The notes beneath the pieces are model-generated. The model was not told the origin of the DNA. It saw nothing but the letters and a program-made list of their open reading frames with translations, and searched no databases. A stretch of DNA of 64,000 nt. It comes from JBGPTK01 sp963797765 (lineage in GTDB: Bacteria; Acidobacteriota; Terriglobia; Acidiferrales; UBA7541). The stretch covers positions 1,612,001 through 1,676,000 of the forward strand of contig CAWCQU010000003.1 in NCBI GenBank assembly GCA_963797765.1. Direction: 5' to 3'. Positions 1-10,001 of this stretch are shown in pieces. A program made the translations under genes and the position numbers. Each line of letters begins with the position of its first letter. Positions within the stretch are counted from its first letter, which is position 1.

Positions 1-3000
1 AGGTCAAGCACGAAGATGCTGTAAAGGACCGGCACCAAGAGCAGCGTGATAAAGGTTGCGACGGCAAGGCCTCCGATCTGCGCATAACACAGAGGCTGCC
101 ATAGAGGGCCGCCTTCCAGAGCCAGCGGGAAAAGGGCCAGGATAGTCGCTCCCACTGTGATCATCACGGGCCGGATACGCTGGATGCCCGCGTCTGGGAG
201 GGCCTGCTCCAGCGGCTCGCCCTTTGCATGCATTTCCTCGATAAAGTCGAACAGCACGATCACGTGGCTGACGATCACGCCGATCAAACTGGCGATGCCC
301 AGAAAAGCCATGAATCCGAACGGCGTATGCATGACCGCGAGGGCGATCAGAGAGCCGATCACGCCATACGGAGCAGCGGCGAATACCAGAAGTGGTTTCA
401 CCGCGTTATTGAACTGAACGAGCAGGGCCAGGTAAATGCCGACCAAAGAAATCAACAGAACGATTTTGAGGTTCGCGAACCCGTCTATCTGTTTCGCTCT
501 TTCGCCCCCGATGCGGAGCTGATAACCGGGAGGAAGATTTTTCTGGAACTCTTGCAATTTTGGAAGAATCGGATTGAGCACTTCAGAGGCAAGAACTCCG
601 GGTTCCGGATAACAAAGTATGGAGATGGTGCGAAAATGTTCCCGCCGGGCGATGCGCCCCGTTTCCAAGGAATTTCCGACCGTCGCGATTGATAGCAGCG
701 GCACCCTATTGTTCGTCTGTGACGAGTAAACGTACAGGTTCTTGATGTCAGCCAGCTGCGCACGCTCCTGCATGCGAAGGCGCGCCACAATGGGGATGTT
801 CTTGTCGCCCTCCTTGAACACGCCCACTATGGAGCCGCTCATTGCTGCGGTTGACGCGCCGGCGACATCTGCATTGGTGATGCCAGCCACGTTTGCGCGG
901 TCTGGATCGATCTGAATCCTCTGCTGAAGATCGTCAGGGAACCAATCATCACGAAGAACGGCAATGCCGGGAGCTTGACTGACGATGTCCTGGGCCTGCC
1001 GGGCAATCTGTCGCAACGTGCGGATATCGCTGACTTCATTCTTCGCGTCGATATCCTCCTGCGCGGAGATCAGCAACTCCACGGGATTCTCAACAGGATT
1101 CGTTTGAAGCTGGCGAACCGTAATCCACGCGCCGGGTACTTCCTTGGCCAGGGCGTCCTGGATGGGACGAGCTAACTTTGGCGAGGCTTCTTTGTCAGTG
1201 ACCTCAACAATCATTTGTGCGTAGTTCGTCTGCGGCATTTCCGGTGCGACTGAAAACCAGAAGCGAGGTCCGCCGCCGCCGGCAAAGGTCGTCAGCGACT
1301 TAAGAAGATGCCCGCCCTTTTCCTTGCTAGCGGCATCAGGGAAGTTTTCAACCACTTGCCGGACCACTTTTTCGGCCTTCATTGCAGCATCGTTGGTGAC
1401 GCTCAAAGGAGCGTCATTCGGCAGCCAAATATCGAGATAAAACCAATACTGAACATCTTCAGGGAAGAATTGGGTCTTAAGCCGAGAGCCGAACAGTCTC
1501 CGCCGATGATCAGGAAAACCAACGACCCGCCGAGGACGGCCCAACGGTGTTTTATGGCTTTGCCGACGAGTCTGTTGTAAAAGCCGTAGAATCCTCGCTC
1601 TCGTCTCTCCTCGATCGTCGGCTCTCGCTTTGCTGGGGCACGCAAAATGTAGTAGCCCAGGAACGGAACAAACGTCATCGCAACGCAGAGCGCGCACAGC
1701 AGAGAAGCCGTCATCACGACCGGGAGGCTCTTCAAGAACTCGCCAGTATTGCCAGTGAGCATCAGGAACGGCAGATAGGCGATGATATTGGTGATCGTCG
1801 CGTAGAAAATCGCGGTCGCAAGCTTGGTGGGGCCGAGCCAGCAAGCAATCTTGCGTGGCAGCCCTTCCGCCAAGCCGCGTTTGATCCCGTCGCCAGAGAC
1901 TACCGGCACGTCGACGAGAAGGCCCAGGGCGATGATCAGCGTTGCGATTGAGACTTGTTGAAGATCGATTCCCAACATATAGACGATGCCGAACGTCATC
2001 GCGAGCGTGATGGGTATGGCCAGAGCCATAATCAGAGCCAGACGCCACTCCCAAAATCCGAGCAGCGAAACAATAACGACGAGAATGATGGCTTCCACGA
2101 GTGCCCGCAGGAACAGGTGGATGTTCTCCTTGACTTGGAGCGGTTGGTCGGACGTGTGCGCAAGAATCAGGTCGGCGGGAAGAATTTGGCGAAGGTTCGA
2201 AAGCTTCGAATTCACGGACTGTCCGAAACGCGCGATTTGCTTTTTGTCGCGCATGTAAATCGCTAAAGTGATCGCGCGGCTGCGCTGCCAGTGCCCACTG
2301 GCGTCCCGCCAAGTGTAGTAATTGAGATACTGAGCGGGCGCCTGATAACCTCGGCTGATTTGTACGAGGTCACGCAAATACACCGGGGCGCCTTCTGAGG
2401 TCGCTGATACGGCCACATCGCCGATGCTTTGCGCGCTATCAAATTGTCCCGAGGGAATGAGCAGTGACCCTGCGCTCGGCCGGTTTCAACACTTCCGCCC
2501 GGCGCGATGATGTTGCGGGCCGACAGTACTCTGGAGAGATCAGCAGGACGCAGTCCGTAAGCGGCGAGACGGTCTTGGGAGTAATCCAAGTAGATGGTCT
2601 GCGACAAAACGCCCCGGCTTTCCACCTTGGAAACTTCGGTAGCGCCCTGCAGCGTTCGTCCAATCAAGTCAGAAAAATTGTCGAGTTCGGCGTAGCTGTA
2701 TTTGTCGCCGGCAACAGCGGCCAGTTTCGATCGTGTCTCGGAGGGATCACGGACGATCACCGGCTCCCAAGCATCCGGATGCAGCTCGGACCTTTTTAGC
2801 CGCTCCGAGATAAATCGTTGGATAAATGCTTGAATCGAGGTGTCATCTGCGTCGGAAACGCCATCAAAGCCAATGAACCCACTCCCTTGTATGACCTCGG
2901 AATCTCGAACGATTCCAGCGCTCTGCGCTTCCCCTTGAAACAGGTATCCGGTGTTGAGAACCTCGCGAGCCGAAATCGATTGTGGAAAGCAGTCCACGAC

Positions 3001-3600
3001 GGTAATGTGCTGGCCCTTTTGATTCTGCGATTTTGCCTCGCGAGCTTTGCGAATAGCAGCCTCAATGGAATTGGCGCGCGCCGCGATTTCGATATCGTCC
3101 ACTTTCGGGCTCGCAACGGTTAGCATCAACGCGGCGGTGTCTCCGAAATCGCTTTGGAAAATGATGGGGCCGGCGCCTTGGGGTAATTGAGCATTGAGGG
3201 CATTCAGCTTGAGATTGATGTCGCTGAACTGTCGCTTCGTATCAGTCACACCCTCGTCGAGTTGTATGTACACGAAGGAGTAGCCAGGGAGAGATATGGA
3301 CTTGATGCCATAGTCTGCGTCGGTTCCGGGGTGAATCGTTTTGTTCTCCGCGGCAACGTCCTCGATGCGCCGGGTAACGAACTGCTCGACCTGCTCTGCT
3401 GTCGCCCCGGGCCAGGGACAGGCCGCCACGGCGACGCGCACGGGAATTTCCGGGTCCTTTCGCTGCGGCATGGATTTATAGCCGAACCAACCCCAAATCA
3501 GGACCCCAGCCAGCAGCATCCAGGAGATGTGAGGGTGCTCGACGAAAAACCTCGGAATATTCCGGCGATTACTGATATTTTGCGCGTTTTCGATTTCCAT
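1..3600 (-). pseudogene. RND efflux permease (AcrB/HAE1-type), two frameshifts, 3' end beyond window
   Basis: Inner-membrane proton-driven pump of a tripartite efflux system. The start at 3600 follows an SD-like gaaggaaaa; the reading frame runs off the window at position 1, with about 1200 codons visible. The first ~375 residues give the N-terminal TM helix (ISWMLLAGVLIWGWFG) and porter domain. The frame then shifts by a one-base loss near 2470 and again near 1502. The three blocks join seamlessly into the central TM bundle (residues ~470-640), the second porter half and the last TM helices (...GVIGSLIALAVMHTPFGF..., ...VATFITLLLVPVFYSIF). In TM4, where RND pumps usually carry two adjacent Asp, this protein reads LGLLVDVPVV, so only one Asp is present. 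It is the third gene of an operon with the TolC and adaptor genes, 13 bp after the adaptor stop. Substrate cannot be read from sequence. Either a recent pseudogene or two consensus errors. Confidence 0.85.
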
Positions 3601-3612
3601 TTTCCTTCACCT

Positions 3613-4746
3613 CTATGGCACAACCTGGATGAAATCGCCGTCCTTCAAACCGGCGGCCCCAACAACAACGACCTTTTCCCCTGACTTCACACCATCGACT
3701 GCCATATCGCTTTCGTGGGTTTCGCCCAGCTTGACCTCACGCGAATGCGCCACCCACTTACCGCTTTCATCTGTGGCGACGAAAACGGTGAAGCGGCCGG
3801 ATGAAGCGGGATCAGCGACGATGGCAGTAAGAGGTACCGAGGGAACTGGAGCGTCTTGAACGCCTACTAGGTTGAGCGAAGCAATCATTCCCGGTTTTAG
3901 ATAGCTCTTGGGATTAGGTACCGTGACTTCGACCGCGAAAACGCGGTTTTTCTCATCCGCGCTCGCGGCAATGCTCGTAACCCGCCCCTGGTATTCTTTC
4001 GGGTCGTCCTGCAGATGAATGCTGAATTGTTGACCCAACCGCAGTTGCCTTACGGCATATTCGGGAACGCCAAAACCGATCTTGACCGAACTTGTATCGG
4101 CGACCGTAAAGGCCGCCATCCCAGGAGCCGCCAGGTTGCCTAGTTCAATGTTTCTGGAAAGGATGTACCCGGAGAACGGCGCAGTCAGATCAGCATCCCC
4201 AAGAGCGAGCTGCGCTTGGTGGAGATTCGCCTTGGCCTGATCCACGGCGGCGAGGGTCGAATCGAATCTAGCCTGCGCTTGATCGAAATCGGGTTTCGTC
4301 AGGCTGTGTGTAGCGTAGAGGGCCTTTGCACGTTCGTAATCCAGCGTTGCCTGGACATTCTGCGCCTGGACTTGACTCAGCATTGCCGCAGCCTGGTCAA
4401 GCTGATTCTTCAAATCCTGATGCCGAATCTGGGCGAGAACAGTCCCCCGACTGACATAGTCCCCAGGGCCTATGTCTCGACGCCGTCCATCCGCGCCCAT
4501 GATCTGTCTAATTTCCGTGACGTATCCTGGAGACTTGAATGACAACATCGCTTCTGCGAAGGGCAATACGGAAGCCGAGTAGCGCAGGCTTTCTGAAGAA
4601 GAATGAAGAGCAACATCCGCCACACGAACAGATGTTGGAGACTTAGCCGCTACCTGCGTTGGTTGCTGGCATCCGCTTGCTCCTGCGATTAACACCAAGA
4701 ATGCGGCTGCTGCTTTCCGTAATGCTATGCTTGATTTGTTTTTCAT
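3613..4746 (-). CDS. RND efflux periplasmic adaptor (HlyD/MFP family lipoprotein)
   Basis: Links the RND permease to the TolC outer-membrane channel. The 377-aa protein begins with a lipoprotein signal (residues ~15-26, LVLIAGASGC), so it is probably anchored by a lipidated Cys. The order is that of the family: a lipoyl/barrel-sandwich half (residues ~60-105), a coiled-coil hairpin rich in Gln/Ala (~105-180), the second lipoyl half (LTAPFSGYILSRNIELG), then beta-barrel (VPEYAVRQLRLGQQ) and membrane-proximal domains ending at residue 377. It begins 5 bp after the TolC stop codon and ends 13 bp before the RND start, so the three genes form one operon. The frame is intact, unlike the downstream permease. 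Confidence 0.93.
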   Translation of the reverse strand: MKNKSSIALRKAAAAFLVLIAGASGCQQPTQVAAKSPTSVRVADVALHSSSESLRYSASVLPFAEAMLSFKSPGYVTEIRQIMGADGRRRDIGPGDYVSRGTVLAQIRHQDLKNQLDQAAAMLSQVQAQNVQATLDYERAKALYATHSLTKPDFDQAQARFDSTLAAVDQAKANLHQAQLALGDADLTAPFSGYILSRNIELGNLAAPGMAAFTVADTSSVKIGFGVPEYAVRQLRLGQQFSIHLQDDPKEYQGRVTSIAASADEKNRVFAVEVTVPNPKSYLKPGMIASLNLVGVQDAPVPSVPLTAIVADPASSGRFTVFVATDESGKWVAHSREVKLGETHESDMAVDGVKSGEKVVVVGAAGLKDGDFIQVVP

Positions 4747-4750
4747 GCGT

Positions 4751-6169
4751 TTACTCCACTCCTATAGTTTTTTCGAAGTCGGCCCGTGCCGTCCAAAATC
4801 CCGCGAGTGCTTGCTGGTACTGCGCCTCTGCCTGCGATACTGCGGCCTGTTGCTGCGTGAGATCGGACAGAAGCGCTGCTTTCTGGTTGTAGCGGTTCGT
4901 CACTTCGCCGAGCTTCGTCTGTTCTGCCCCACGCTGATCCGTTAGCGCATCCAGCAAGATGCGTGCCTCCCCCAGCTTGCGGAACTTTTCTTCGACTTCC
5001 AGCAGAACGCGCTGTTCAGCGTCGCGTTCCGCTGTTGCCTTCTGCTCCGTCGTAGCCTTGAGTTCTGCGATCCGGTGCTTCTTGTACCCCCAATCGAAGG
5101 GCTGCCATTGAAATTGGAATCCGACAGCGCCGGCGTTCTGTGGGAGGAAATTAACGTTTTGGAATCCGAGGTAGCTGACTTGGAGGCTCACATCAGGGAT
5201 GTATTTCGCATGTTCGCGACGAACATCCATCCCTGCAATCTTGGTCTGTAGCTTGGCTTCGCGAAGCTCGGGGCGCTGCTCCAGTGCTTGCTTTCGAGCG
5301 GACTCCAGATCCCATTCAACAAGGTCTCCGAACGGGAGCATTTCCACCGAGAAGGGAGTGCGCAGGTCGCGCCCCAGAAGATGGTTCAGGTTCTGCTTCT
5401 GTAGCTCAAAGGCGTCTTCTGCAGTGAGCAATTGATAGCGTTGTTGTTTCAACTTGGCCTTTACTGTGAGCGAATCGGAGAGCAAAACAGTTTCCTGTGC
5501 CAGCCGCTGCTCAGTTAACGTGGACAGCTCGCTCAAAGCTTGAACAGCTGCTCTGGCGCTCTCGACTTGCGCCTGTAGCTCCGCCACTTGGTAGTAGGCT
5601 TCCTTCACCTGGCGCAAAGTCTCCTGACTCTGAGCGCGCACTCCTTCCTTGGCGAGATCGATTCCGAGCCGGGCCTGCTGAACGGCAAGATTCACTTTGA
5701 AAAGTTGCGTGAGCGGTTGCGCTGCGGAGGCATTCACGAATGCGCCGAACCGCACCGGTGAGTGAATGTTGGAATCTGTTGCGGGGATAGGACCAGTGCC
5801 TGGGTAGGTGCCGAAGCTGCCGGCAGGAACTCTAAAATTCAGCGGCTGCAGCGGCGCTCCTGCAAGAACGTTCGCATCCAGCTTCGGGAGGTAATTTGTT
5901 TTGGCCTCTGCGACCGTCTCTTGCGCTTTGACAATTTCTAGTTTGCTGATCTGGATGTCTCGGTTCGTGCCGCTTGCAATCCGGATCGCTTCGTCCAAGG
6001 TCAATAGCGGCGCAGTAGTGGCGGGCTCCGGCGTCTGTGCCCCAGCAACCGAAAGGATGGCGACCTGGAGCCAAAGAATCAAAGACAAGCGGGATAGAAA
6101 TTTTCTTAGGGTCCGGCGTTCTGCCTGGCGGCCCTGGGTAGTCTTGTTTCTTGAGGTCAGTCGATTCAT
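4751..6169 (-). CDS. TolC-family outer-membrane efflux channel
   Basis: Outer-membrane/periplasmic tunnel of the tripartite pump and first gene of the operon. The start at 6169 is preferred over an in-frame ATG at 6214 because AGGAG lies 6 bp upstream. The protein then begins MNRLTSRNK and has a signal peptide ending near AGAQ. It has about 472 residues, typical of the family. Two OEP repeats are visible: LTLDEAIRIA...I at the N-terminus and the second half from about residue 260, where long amphipathic helices rich in Gln, Ala and Glu dominate (RAAVQALSELSTLTEQRLAQ; QQQAAVSQAEAQYQQALAGF near the C-terminus). A sigma-54-type promoter sits about 25 bp upstream, giving a leader of about 14 nt that contains only the SD. 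The start assigned here is therefore consistent with the promoter. Confidence 0.93.
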   Translation of the reverse strand: MNRLTSRNKTTQGRQAERRTLRKFLSRLSLILWLQVAILSVAGAQTPEPATTAPLLTLDEAIRIASGTNRDIQISKLEIVKAQETVAEAKTNYLPKLDANVLAGAPLQPLNFRVPAGSFGTYPGTGPIPATDSNIHSPVRFGAFVNASAAQPLTQLFKVNLAVQQARLGIDLAKEGVRAQSQETLRQVKEAYYQVAELQAQVESARAAVQALSELSTLTEQRLAQETVLLSDSLTVKAKLKQQRYQLLTAEDAFELQKQNLNHLLGRDLRTPFSVEMLPFGDLVEWDLESARKQALEQRPELREAKLQTKIAGMDVRREHAKYIPDVSLQVSYLGFQNVNFLPQNAGAVGFQFQWQPFDWGYKKHRIAELKATTEQKATAERDAEQRVLLEVEEKFRKLGEARILLDALTDQRGAEQTKLGEVTNRYNQKAALLSDLTQQQAAVSQAEAQYQQALAGFWTARADFEKTIGVE

Positions 6170-6192
6170 TCTGCACTCCTGGTCGTCAGTTA

Positions 6193-6209
6193 TGCAGGAA
6201 CGATGCCAA
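6193..6209 (-). promoter_or_regulatory. sigma-54 (-24/-12) promoter of the TolC-adaptor-RND operon
   Basis: Read on the minus strand the sequence is TTGGCATCGTTCCTGCA. It has GG and GC with the 10-bp gap required for sigma-54 and differs from the TGGCACG-N4-TTGCW consensus at three bases. The predicted transcription start near 6183 leaves a leader of ~14 nt that holds the AGGAG ribosome site. The palindrome at 6271-6286 lies exactly 61 bp upstream. Its shared spacing with two other promoters in the window strengthens the call. Confidence 0.85.
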
Positions 6210-6270
6210 TCCATGCAGCTCGCAAGTCGTTGGATTTATGAGGGGAAGGCTAAGCCTGCTGCAGTTGGTC

Positions 6271-6286
6271 TGCCCGAATGCGGGCA
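6271..6286. promoter_or_regulatory. Enhancer palindrome (UAS) for sigma-54 promoter, copy 1
   Basis: TGCCCGAATGCGGGCA is an inverted repeat TGCCC-N6-GGGCA, here extended to TGCCCG/CGGGCA. It lies 61 bp upstream of the -24 element. Identical half-sites occur upstream of two other sigma-54 promoters (9986-10001 and 11076-11091) at 61 and 62 bp. Inferred binding site for an NtrC-type activator, most simply the one encoded at 11202-13289. Confidence 0.8.
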
Positions 6287-6464
6287 ATACTGCCGCCGGT
6301 GGCCATTGCCAGTTTGGGCATTCACGTTTGGGTGCACATTACGAATCCTGTGCGATTCGAGCAGGTCAATCCGCGTATGAAGCGAATCGGCAAAACTGAT
6401 TTGTCATTGATGAGGAGCAGGTCAATCGCGCCGAGCTTCCAGCAACAGGAAATGAAGGCAGTGA

Positions 6465-7511
6465 TCAATCACCCTGCTGGGGTTCCGATTCCAGTCGTTG
6501 TTTGATCGAAAGGAGAACGCGTTCAAGGGAAGATCGAGCTTTATCCACCGCCACCTTGCGCACGATGCTTCCTTTTAAGCCGGTAAGGCCGGCCTGTTTC
6601 GAGCCTTTGACCGTAATGATGTAGAAGCCGGGGCGTTGCGCATCTTGGACGCAGACTGTTAGATCGAGCGCCGTTTCGAAGTAGTGGCTTGCGTAGAGCT
6701 GCTTCTCAGCCACTGCGTATGCAGGGTCCGCTGGGCTTGCTCCCCGATAGACGACCCTCTGCACGATCCGAAAGGTCGGTTTCAGTCCGAAATTGACTTT
6801 CTCCCAGTAGAAGCCGGCTTGCACGTTGTCTGACTTAGCCTTCGGATACTCCAAGAGATACTCGTTGAGTTCCGGAAGATAAACCGGAAGTGCGCTGAGT
6901 CGCGTTATCAGCGACGAGAAGGTTTCCGCGACCGCTGCAGGATGACTCTTGTCGCGATAGACGCCCAGGGCAGTATTGCCTCCGTGCATGTAGTCGAGCA
7001 GTGCCTGCAGCGCCATCCGACGGGCCAGTTGGTTCACCCTGTAGTCGACGTCGGGCGCGGACCAGTCGATCGATTGCTTGAACTCCTCCATGGCCTCGGT
7101 TGGCAGTTGAACCTCGCAATGTCCCACCTTGCAGGTTTTCAGTTCCTCGACGTCCTGGTGTTCGAGAGCGAAGCTGTCAAGGTCTGAAAGCTGGGGCGGA
7201 TCGCTGAAGCTTTGGATTGCGATATAGCCCGGGAGTTTGCGCAACGCGTCGATGTTTGAGGCAAGTTCGAGATAGCTTTCGGGAGTCGCCTTTACATAAA
7301 CCGCGCCGAAGACGAATACCTCGTCCGAAGTCGTGGACTCGACAACCTTCGCAAGCGCCTTTCCTGAGCGGATGGTACCGATCTGATTTTCGTTCAAGCC
7401 AACAAATTCGCGAAAGAATCTATACGGCTCGTCTCGGCCGTCGGCTTTAGTCGCAGGGGCCGCCAGAAGCAGCACGAATGCAAGCGTTGTGCAAAGACAG
7501 GTCCTCATCAT
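6465..7511 (-). CDS. Secreted protein of unknown function
   Basis: 348 residues. An N-terminal signal peptide is clear (hydrophobic LAFVLLLAAPAT, cleavage near ATKADG), so the product is periplasmic or exported. I recognise no catalytic motif. The chain is mixed alpha/beta with two Cys close together (LKTCKVGHC, residues ~125-135) that could form a disulphide. It is the last gene of an operon: its start overlaps the end of the flippase-like gene by 64 bp, and that gene in turn overlaps the conserved protein upstream. Expression should therefore depend on the sigma-54 promoter at 9908-9924. Function unknown; the association with an efflux operon under the same promoter type suggests an envelope role (inference). 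Confidence 0.75.
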   Translation of the reverse strand: MMRTCLCTTLAFVLLLAAPATKADGRDEPYRFFREFVGLNENQIGTIRSGKALAKVVESTTSDEVFVFGAVYVKATPESYLELASNIDALRKLPGYIAIQSFSDPPQLSDLDSFALEHQDVEELKTCKVGHCEVQLPTEAMEEFKQSIDWSAPDVDYRVNQLARRMALQALLDYMHGGNTALGVYRDKSHPAAVAETFSSLITRLSALPVYLPELNEYLLEYPKAKSDNVQAGFYWEKVNFGLKPTFRIVQRVVYRGASPADPAYAVAEKQLYASHYFETALDLTVCVQDAQRPGFYIITVKGSKQAGLTGLKGSIVRKVAVDKARSSLERVLLSIKQRLESEPQQGD

Positions 7512-8544
7512 CGCCCTTCACCTCGAATTTGCCTACCGGCGTGCCCCTCCTCATTATGGCCACGCAAGCGGCCCCTACCGCTGCCCAGAACATGGCCCGC
7601 GCCCGCCGGCACAAGGCCAACGTCAATCCAGCAGTGCCCGAAACACCGAACAGACTGGCAATGAGAATATTTCCACCCTCATAGGTCCCGAAGTTGCCTG
7701 GACTCACCACCCCAACGAGGTTGATCACCTTTGTCAAGCCCTCCAGCGCACACGCGCCGACCACGCCGATCCTAGTTCCCATGAAATGCAGGACCACATA
7801 TACCTCCAGGACTGCCATCGCATGCCACAGAGAATTGAGCGTCAGGTTCGCATAGAATGCGGCACGGTTCTCGCGATAAAAGGTGAGCAGGTTGCGTTCG
7901 GCAGAATCTATGATCGGCAGCTTACCGGTCACGAACTTACAAAGCCACGGCAATCGCCCAATCGCTCTCGCCGCGTTACCCATCAGTTGCCACCGACTTG
8001 CGACGGCCACTGCTCCCAGTCCCACGACTGCGATGAGCACCGCGGCGACCAGCAACGCATAAACTCGCAAGCTACCGGGAAGCGGAGCGAGCAGTAAGGT
8101 TGCAGTGATTCCCAATACCGTGACGACTGCCGCTGTGAACGTATGCAGTCCTCCGTCGATCGCGGAAGACGATACTCCATCGGCGAGTGGCACAGCAGCG
8201 CTGAGCATAGATACCCGTAGGCCCTCCCCAACCAGCTTTCCGGCAAAACCAAATTGCCCGACCGCATCCGAGGCCAGCTGCGTGCCAAAACTGCGGGACC
8301 AGGAGAGCGCGTGGATATCGCATGCAAAAGTTTGCCGCCAGGCACAGGTCTTAATTAGCTGAGACAAACCTCCCAGGAGGATGATCACGGCTAGGCCCCA
8401 GCCAACTTCCTGAATTTGCTTCCAAACCGCTCCGGGGCCGTTTCGAAACACCATGTACCCCAATAGGCCGGCCCCAAGCAGCGGCAGAAACAATCGGCAG
8501 GAAATCCAAATTAGCTGTCGGATTCTACGCACTGGCCACCCCAC
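7447..8544 (-). CDS. Flippase-like integral membrane protein (YbhN / LPG-synthase TM-domain family)
   Basis: About 365 residues with roughly eight hydrophobic segments. These begin at LFLPLLGAGLLGYMVF and include ALLVAAVLIAVVGLGAVAVA and LEVYVVLHFMG. The pattern, including the late segment with GVVSPGNFGTYEGG, is that of the YbhN/UPF0104 lysylphosphatidylglycerol synthetase membrane domain. Some members move or modify lipids or lipid-linked sugars. A GTG at 8544 is chosen as start because it overlaps the upstream stop by only ~20 bp; an in-frame ATG at 8601 would add 19 residues of unlikely sequence. Middle gene of a three-gene operon, so coupled translation is likely. Substrate unknown. Confidence 0.78.
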   Translation of the reverse strand: MGWPVRRIRQLIWISCRLFLPLLGAGLLGYMVFRNGPGAVWKQIQEVGWGLAVIILLGGLSQLIKTCAWRQTFACDIHALSWSRSFGTQLASDAVGQFGFAGKLVGEGLRVSMLSAAVPLADGVSSSAIDGGLHTFTAAVVTVLGITATLLLAPLPGSLRVYALLVAAVLIAVVGLGAVAVASRWQLMGNAARAIGRLPWLCKFVTGKLPIIDSAERNLLTFYRENRAAFYANLTLNSLWHAMAVLEVYVVLHFMGTRIGVVGACALEGLTKVINLVGVVSPGNFGTYEGGNILIASLFGVSGTAGLTLALCRRARAMFWAAVGAACVAIMRRGTPVGKFEVKGDDEDLSLHNACIRAASGGPCD

Positions 8545-9884
8545 TTGCTTTTGCCGGAATGCGCATCGGAACGAGAAAATCGCTTGCGAGAAGATAGGCA
8601 TAGAGGTGATCCAGGGGTGGCTTGAAACGCAACTGTTCAGCGGAAACGTATCCGTTCGTTTCAGTCCATTCCAATTCGATAGCTGAAAAAAGTTTGATTG
8701 CCTCCCGCAAATCTGCTGCTGTCATCGGGTAACTGTAGATGCGTACGTTCTGGGCTAAGAGGCGAGCAAGAGCTTCCAGAAGTCTGCCTTCCAGATTGAA
8801 ATAGGGATCATCGAAAGCCCGTATCAAAAGCGAAACACCTGCGATAAAGCGCAGGGGAGCTTTTGTGTAGCGATTCACGAAAGCCGTCATGTTGTAAAGC
8901 TCGCGTTCTCTGAATAAGAGGACGTCACCGCCCCGCGCGAGAAGGGCATTAATTCGGCGCAGCAAGTCGGAGATTTTTGGCGCTGACTCTTGCGCAGCGA
9001 GTGGAGCCGCCGTCAAGCAGAAGCAGCCCATGGGGGTAGAAGCAGCTTCCTCCAACTCCTTTTGAAGCTCTTGAACGCCTGCCGCCAGCAATTCTGCATG
9101 GATTTGCGCATGAACAGGGTCTGCATGGCCAAAGTATCCGGGTGCGAGTACAACCGCTTTCTTGTGGAGAAATTCATTGGGTGGAATAGGGGCATCCGAA
9201 GCGGGAAAGCACACGGCTTCGGCAAGTCCTGCATGCACGAGGTACGCCAGGATAGTCCGTCGATCCCAACTTGCAAAGGCTGGCCCGCGAAAATCGACGA
9301 AATCGATCTCGATCCGTTCCCTCACCACGTCTTGTGCGAGTCCTTCGAAAAATGATTCCTTTGTCTGCTAGCTGATAGAACGCAGCGTAGATGAGATTGA
9401 CTCCCAGAATACCGATGGCCTCCTGTTGCAGAATGTTGGAAGAGTCCCGCATGTTGATGTGCAGGAGAATGTCACTGGGCTCGTCGCCAGCATGTGACTG
9501 GAACCGAAGTCCAACCCAGCCATGCGAATCGTTCGTTCCGGCGTAATTTCGCGCAGAAACCGTATCAACAAAAGAGAAGAAGCGCGTTTCTGAACCCCGC
9601 GTCTTATCCAGTTGCCGGAGCAACTGGCTCCACTCAGTCTCCAGCATGCTTTCCAGCCGTTGCCTGGAGACATAGCGCGAGCCAGTGCCGTACAAACTGT
9701 CGCTGACTTCCTTGTCGTACGCGGAAACACTTTTCGCGACCGTGCCCGAGGCACCGCCAACAACAAGGAACCAGCGCGCGACTTCTTGCCCAGCACCGAT
9801 CTCGGCGAAAGAGCCGAATTTGGATGTATCGAGGTTCAGCGACAGCGCTTTGCGGTGTGTGTCAAGTTTTTCAGTAGATGGCAT
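8525..9884 (-). pseudogene. Conserved protein of unknown function, one frameshift (first gene of sigma-54 operon)
   Basis: The ATG at 9884 follows a weak GGAG SD. The first ~175 residues (FGSFAEIGAGQEVARWF, GGASGTVAKSVSAYD, RYVSRQRLESML, HGWVGLRFQ) run to QLADK. There one extra base near 9357 shifts frame. In the next frame the protein continues ESFFEGLAQDVVRERIEIDF to a stop at 8525. The reconstructed product has about 452 residues with no other lesion. I recognise this as a widespread conserved family without an experimentally assigned role and see no signal peptide or membrane segment, so it is probably cytoplasmic. It heads an operon with the flippase-like and secreted proteins. The leader between the sigma-54 promoter and the ATG is only ~13 nt, closely matching the TolC operon. 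Confidence 0.75.
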
Positions 9885-9907
9885 ATCGAGGCTCCGGATA
9901 TGCCTGA

Positions 9908-9924
9908 TGCAAGAGACATGCCAA
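9908..9924 (-). promoter_or_regulatory. sigma-54 promoter of the conserved protein-flippase operon
   Basis: Minus-strand sequence TTGGCATGTCTCTTGCA, with TGGCA and TTGCA at canonical spacing. It differs from the TGGCACG-N4-TTGCA consensus at a single base (T for C after TGGCA), the best match in the window. The predicted start lies ~13 nt before the ATG at 9884. The UAS palindrome lies 61 bp upstream at 9986-10001. Confidence 0.9.
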
Positions 9925-9985
9925 TCTGCGCGACGCGCAAGTTGTTGGAATTACGATGCCAGCCTGTGCCTTGTTGGCGTTGCGT

Positions 9986-10001
9986 TGCCCGTATTCGGGC
10001 A
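9986..10001. promoter_or_regulatory. Enhancer palindrome (UAS) for sigma-54 promoter, copy 2
   Basis: TGCCCGTATTCGGGCA on the plus strand, the same TGCCCG-N4-CGGGCA palindrome as at 6271-6286. Between UAS and promoter both units also share a block CCAAC(A/G)ACTTGCG at the same offset, possibly a DNA-bending protein site. The remaining spacer is not conserved. Confidence 0.82.
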
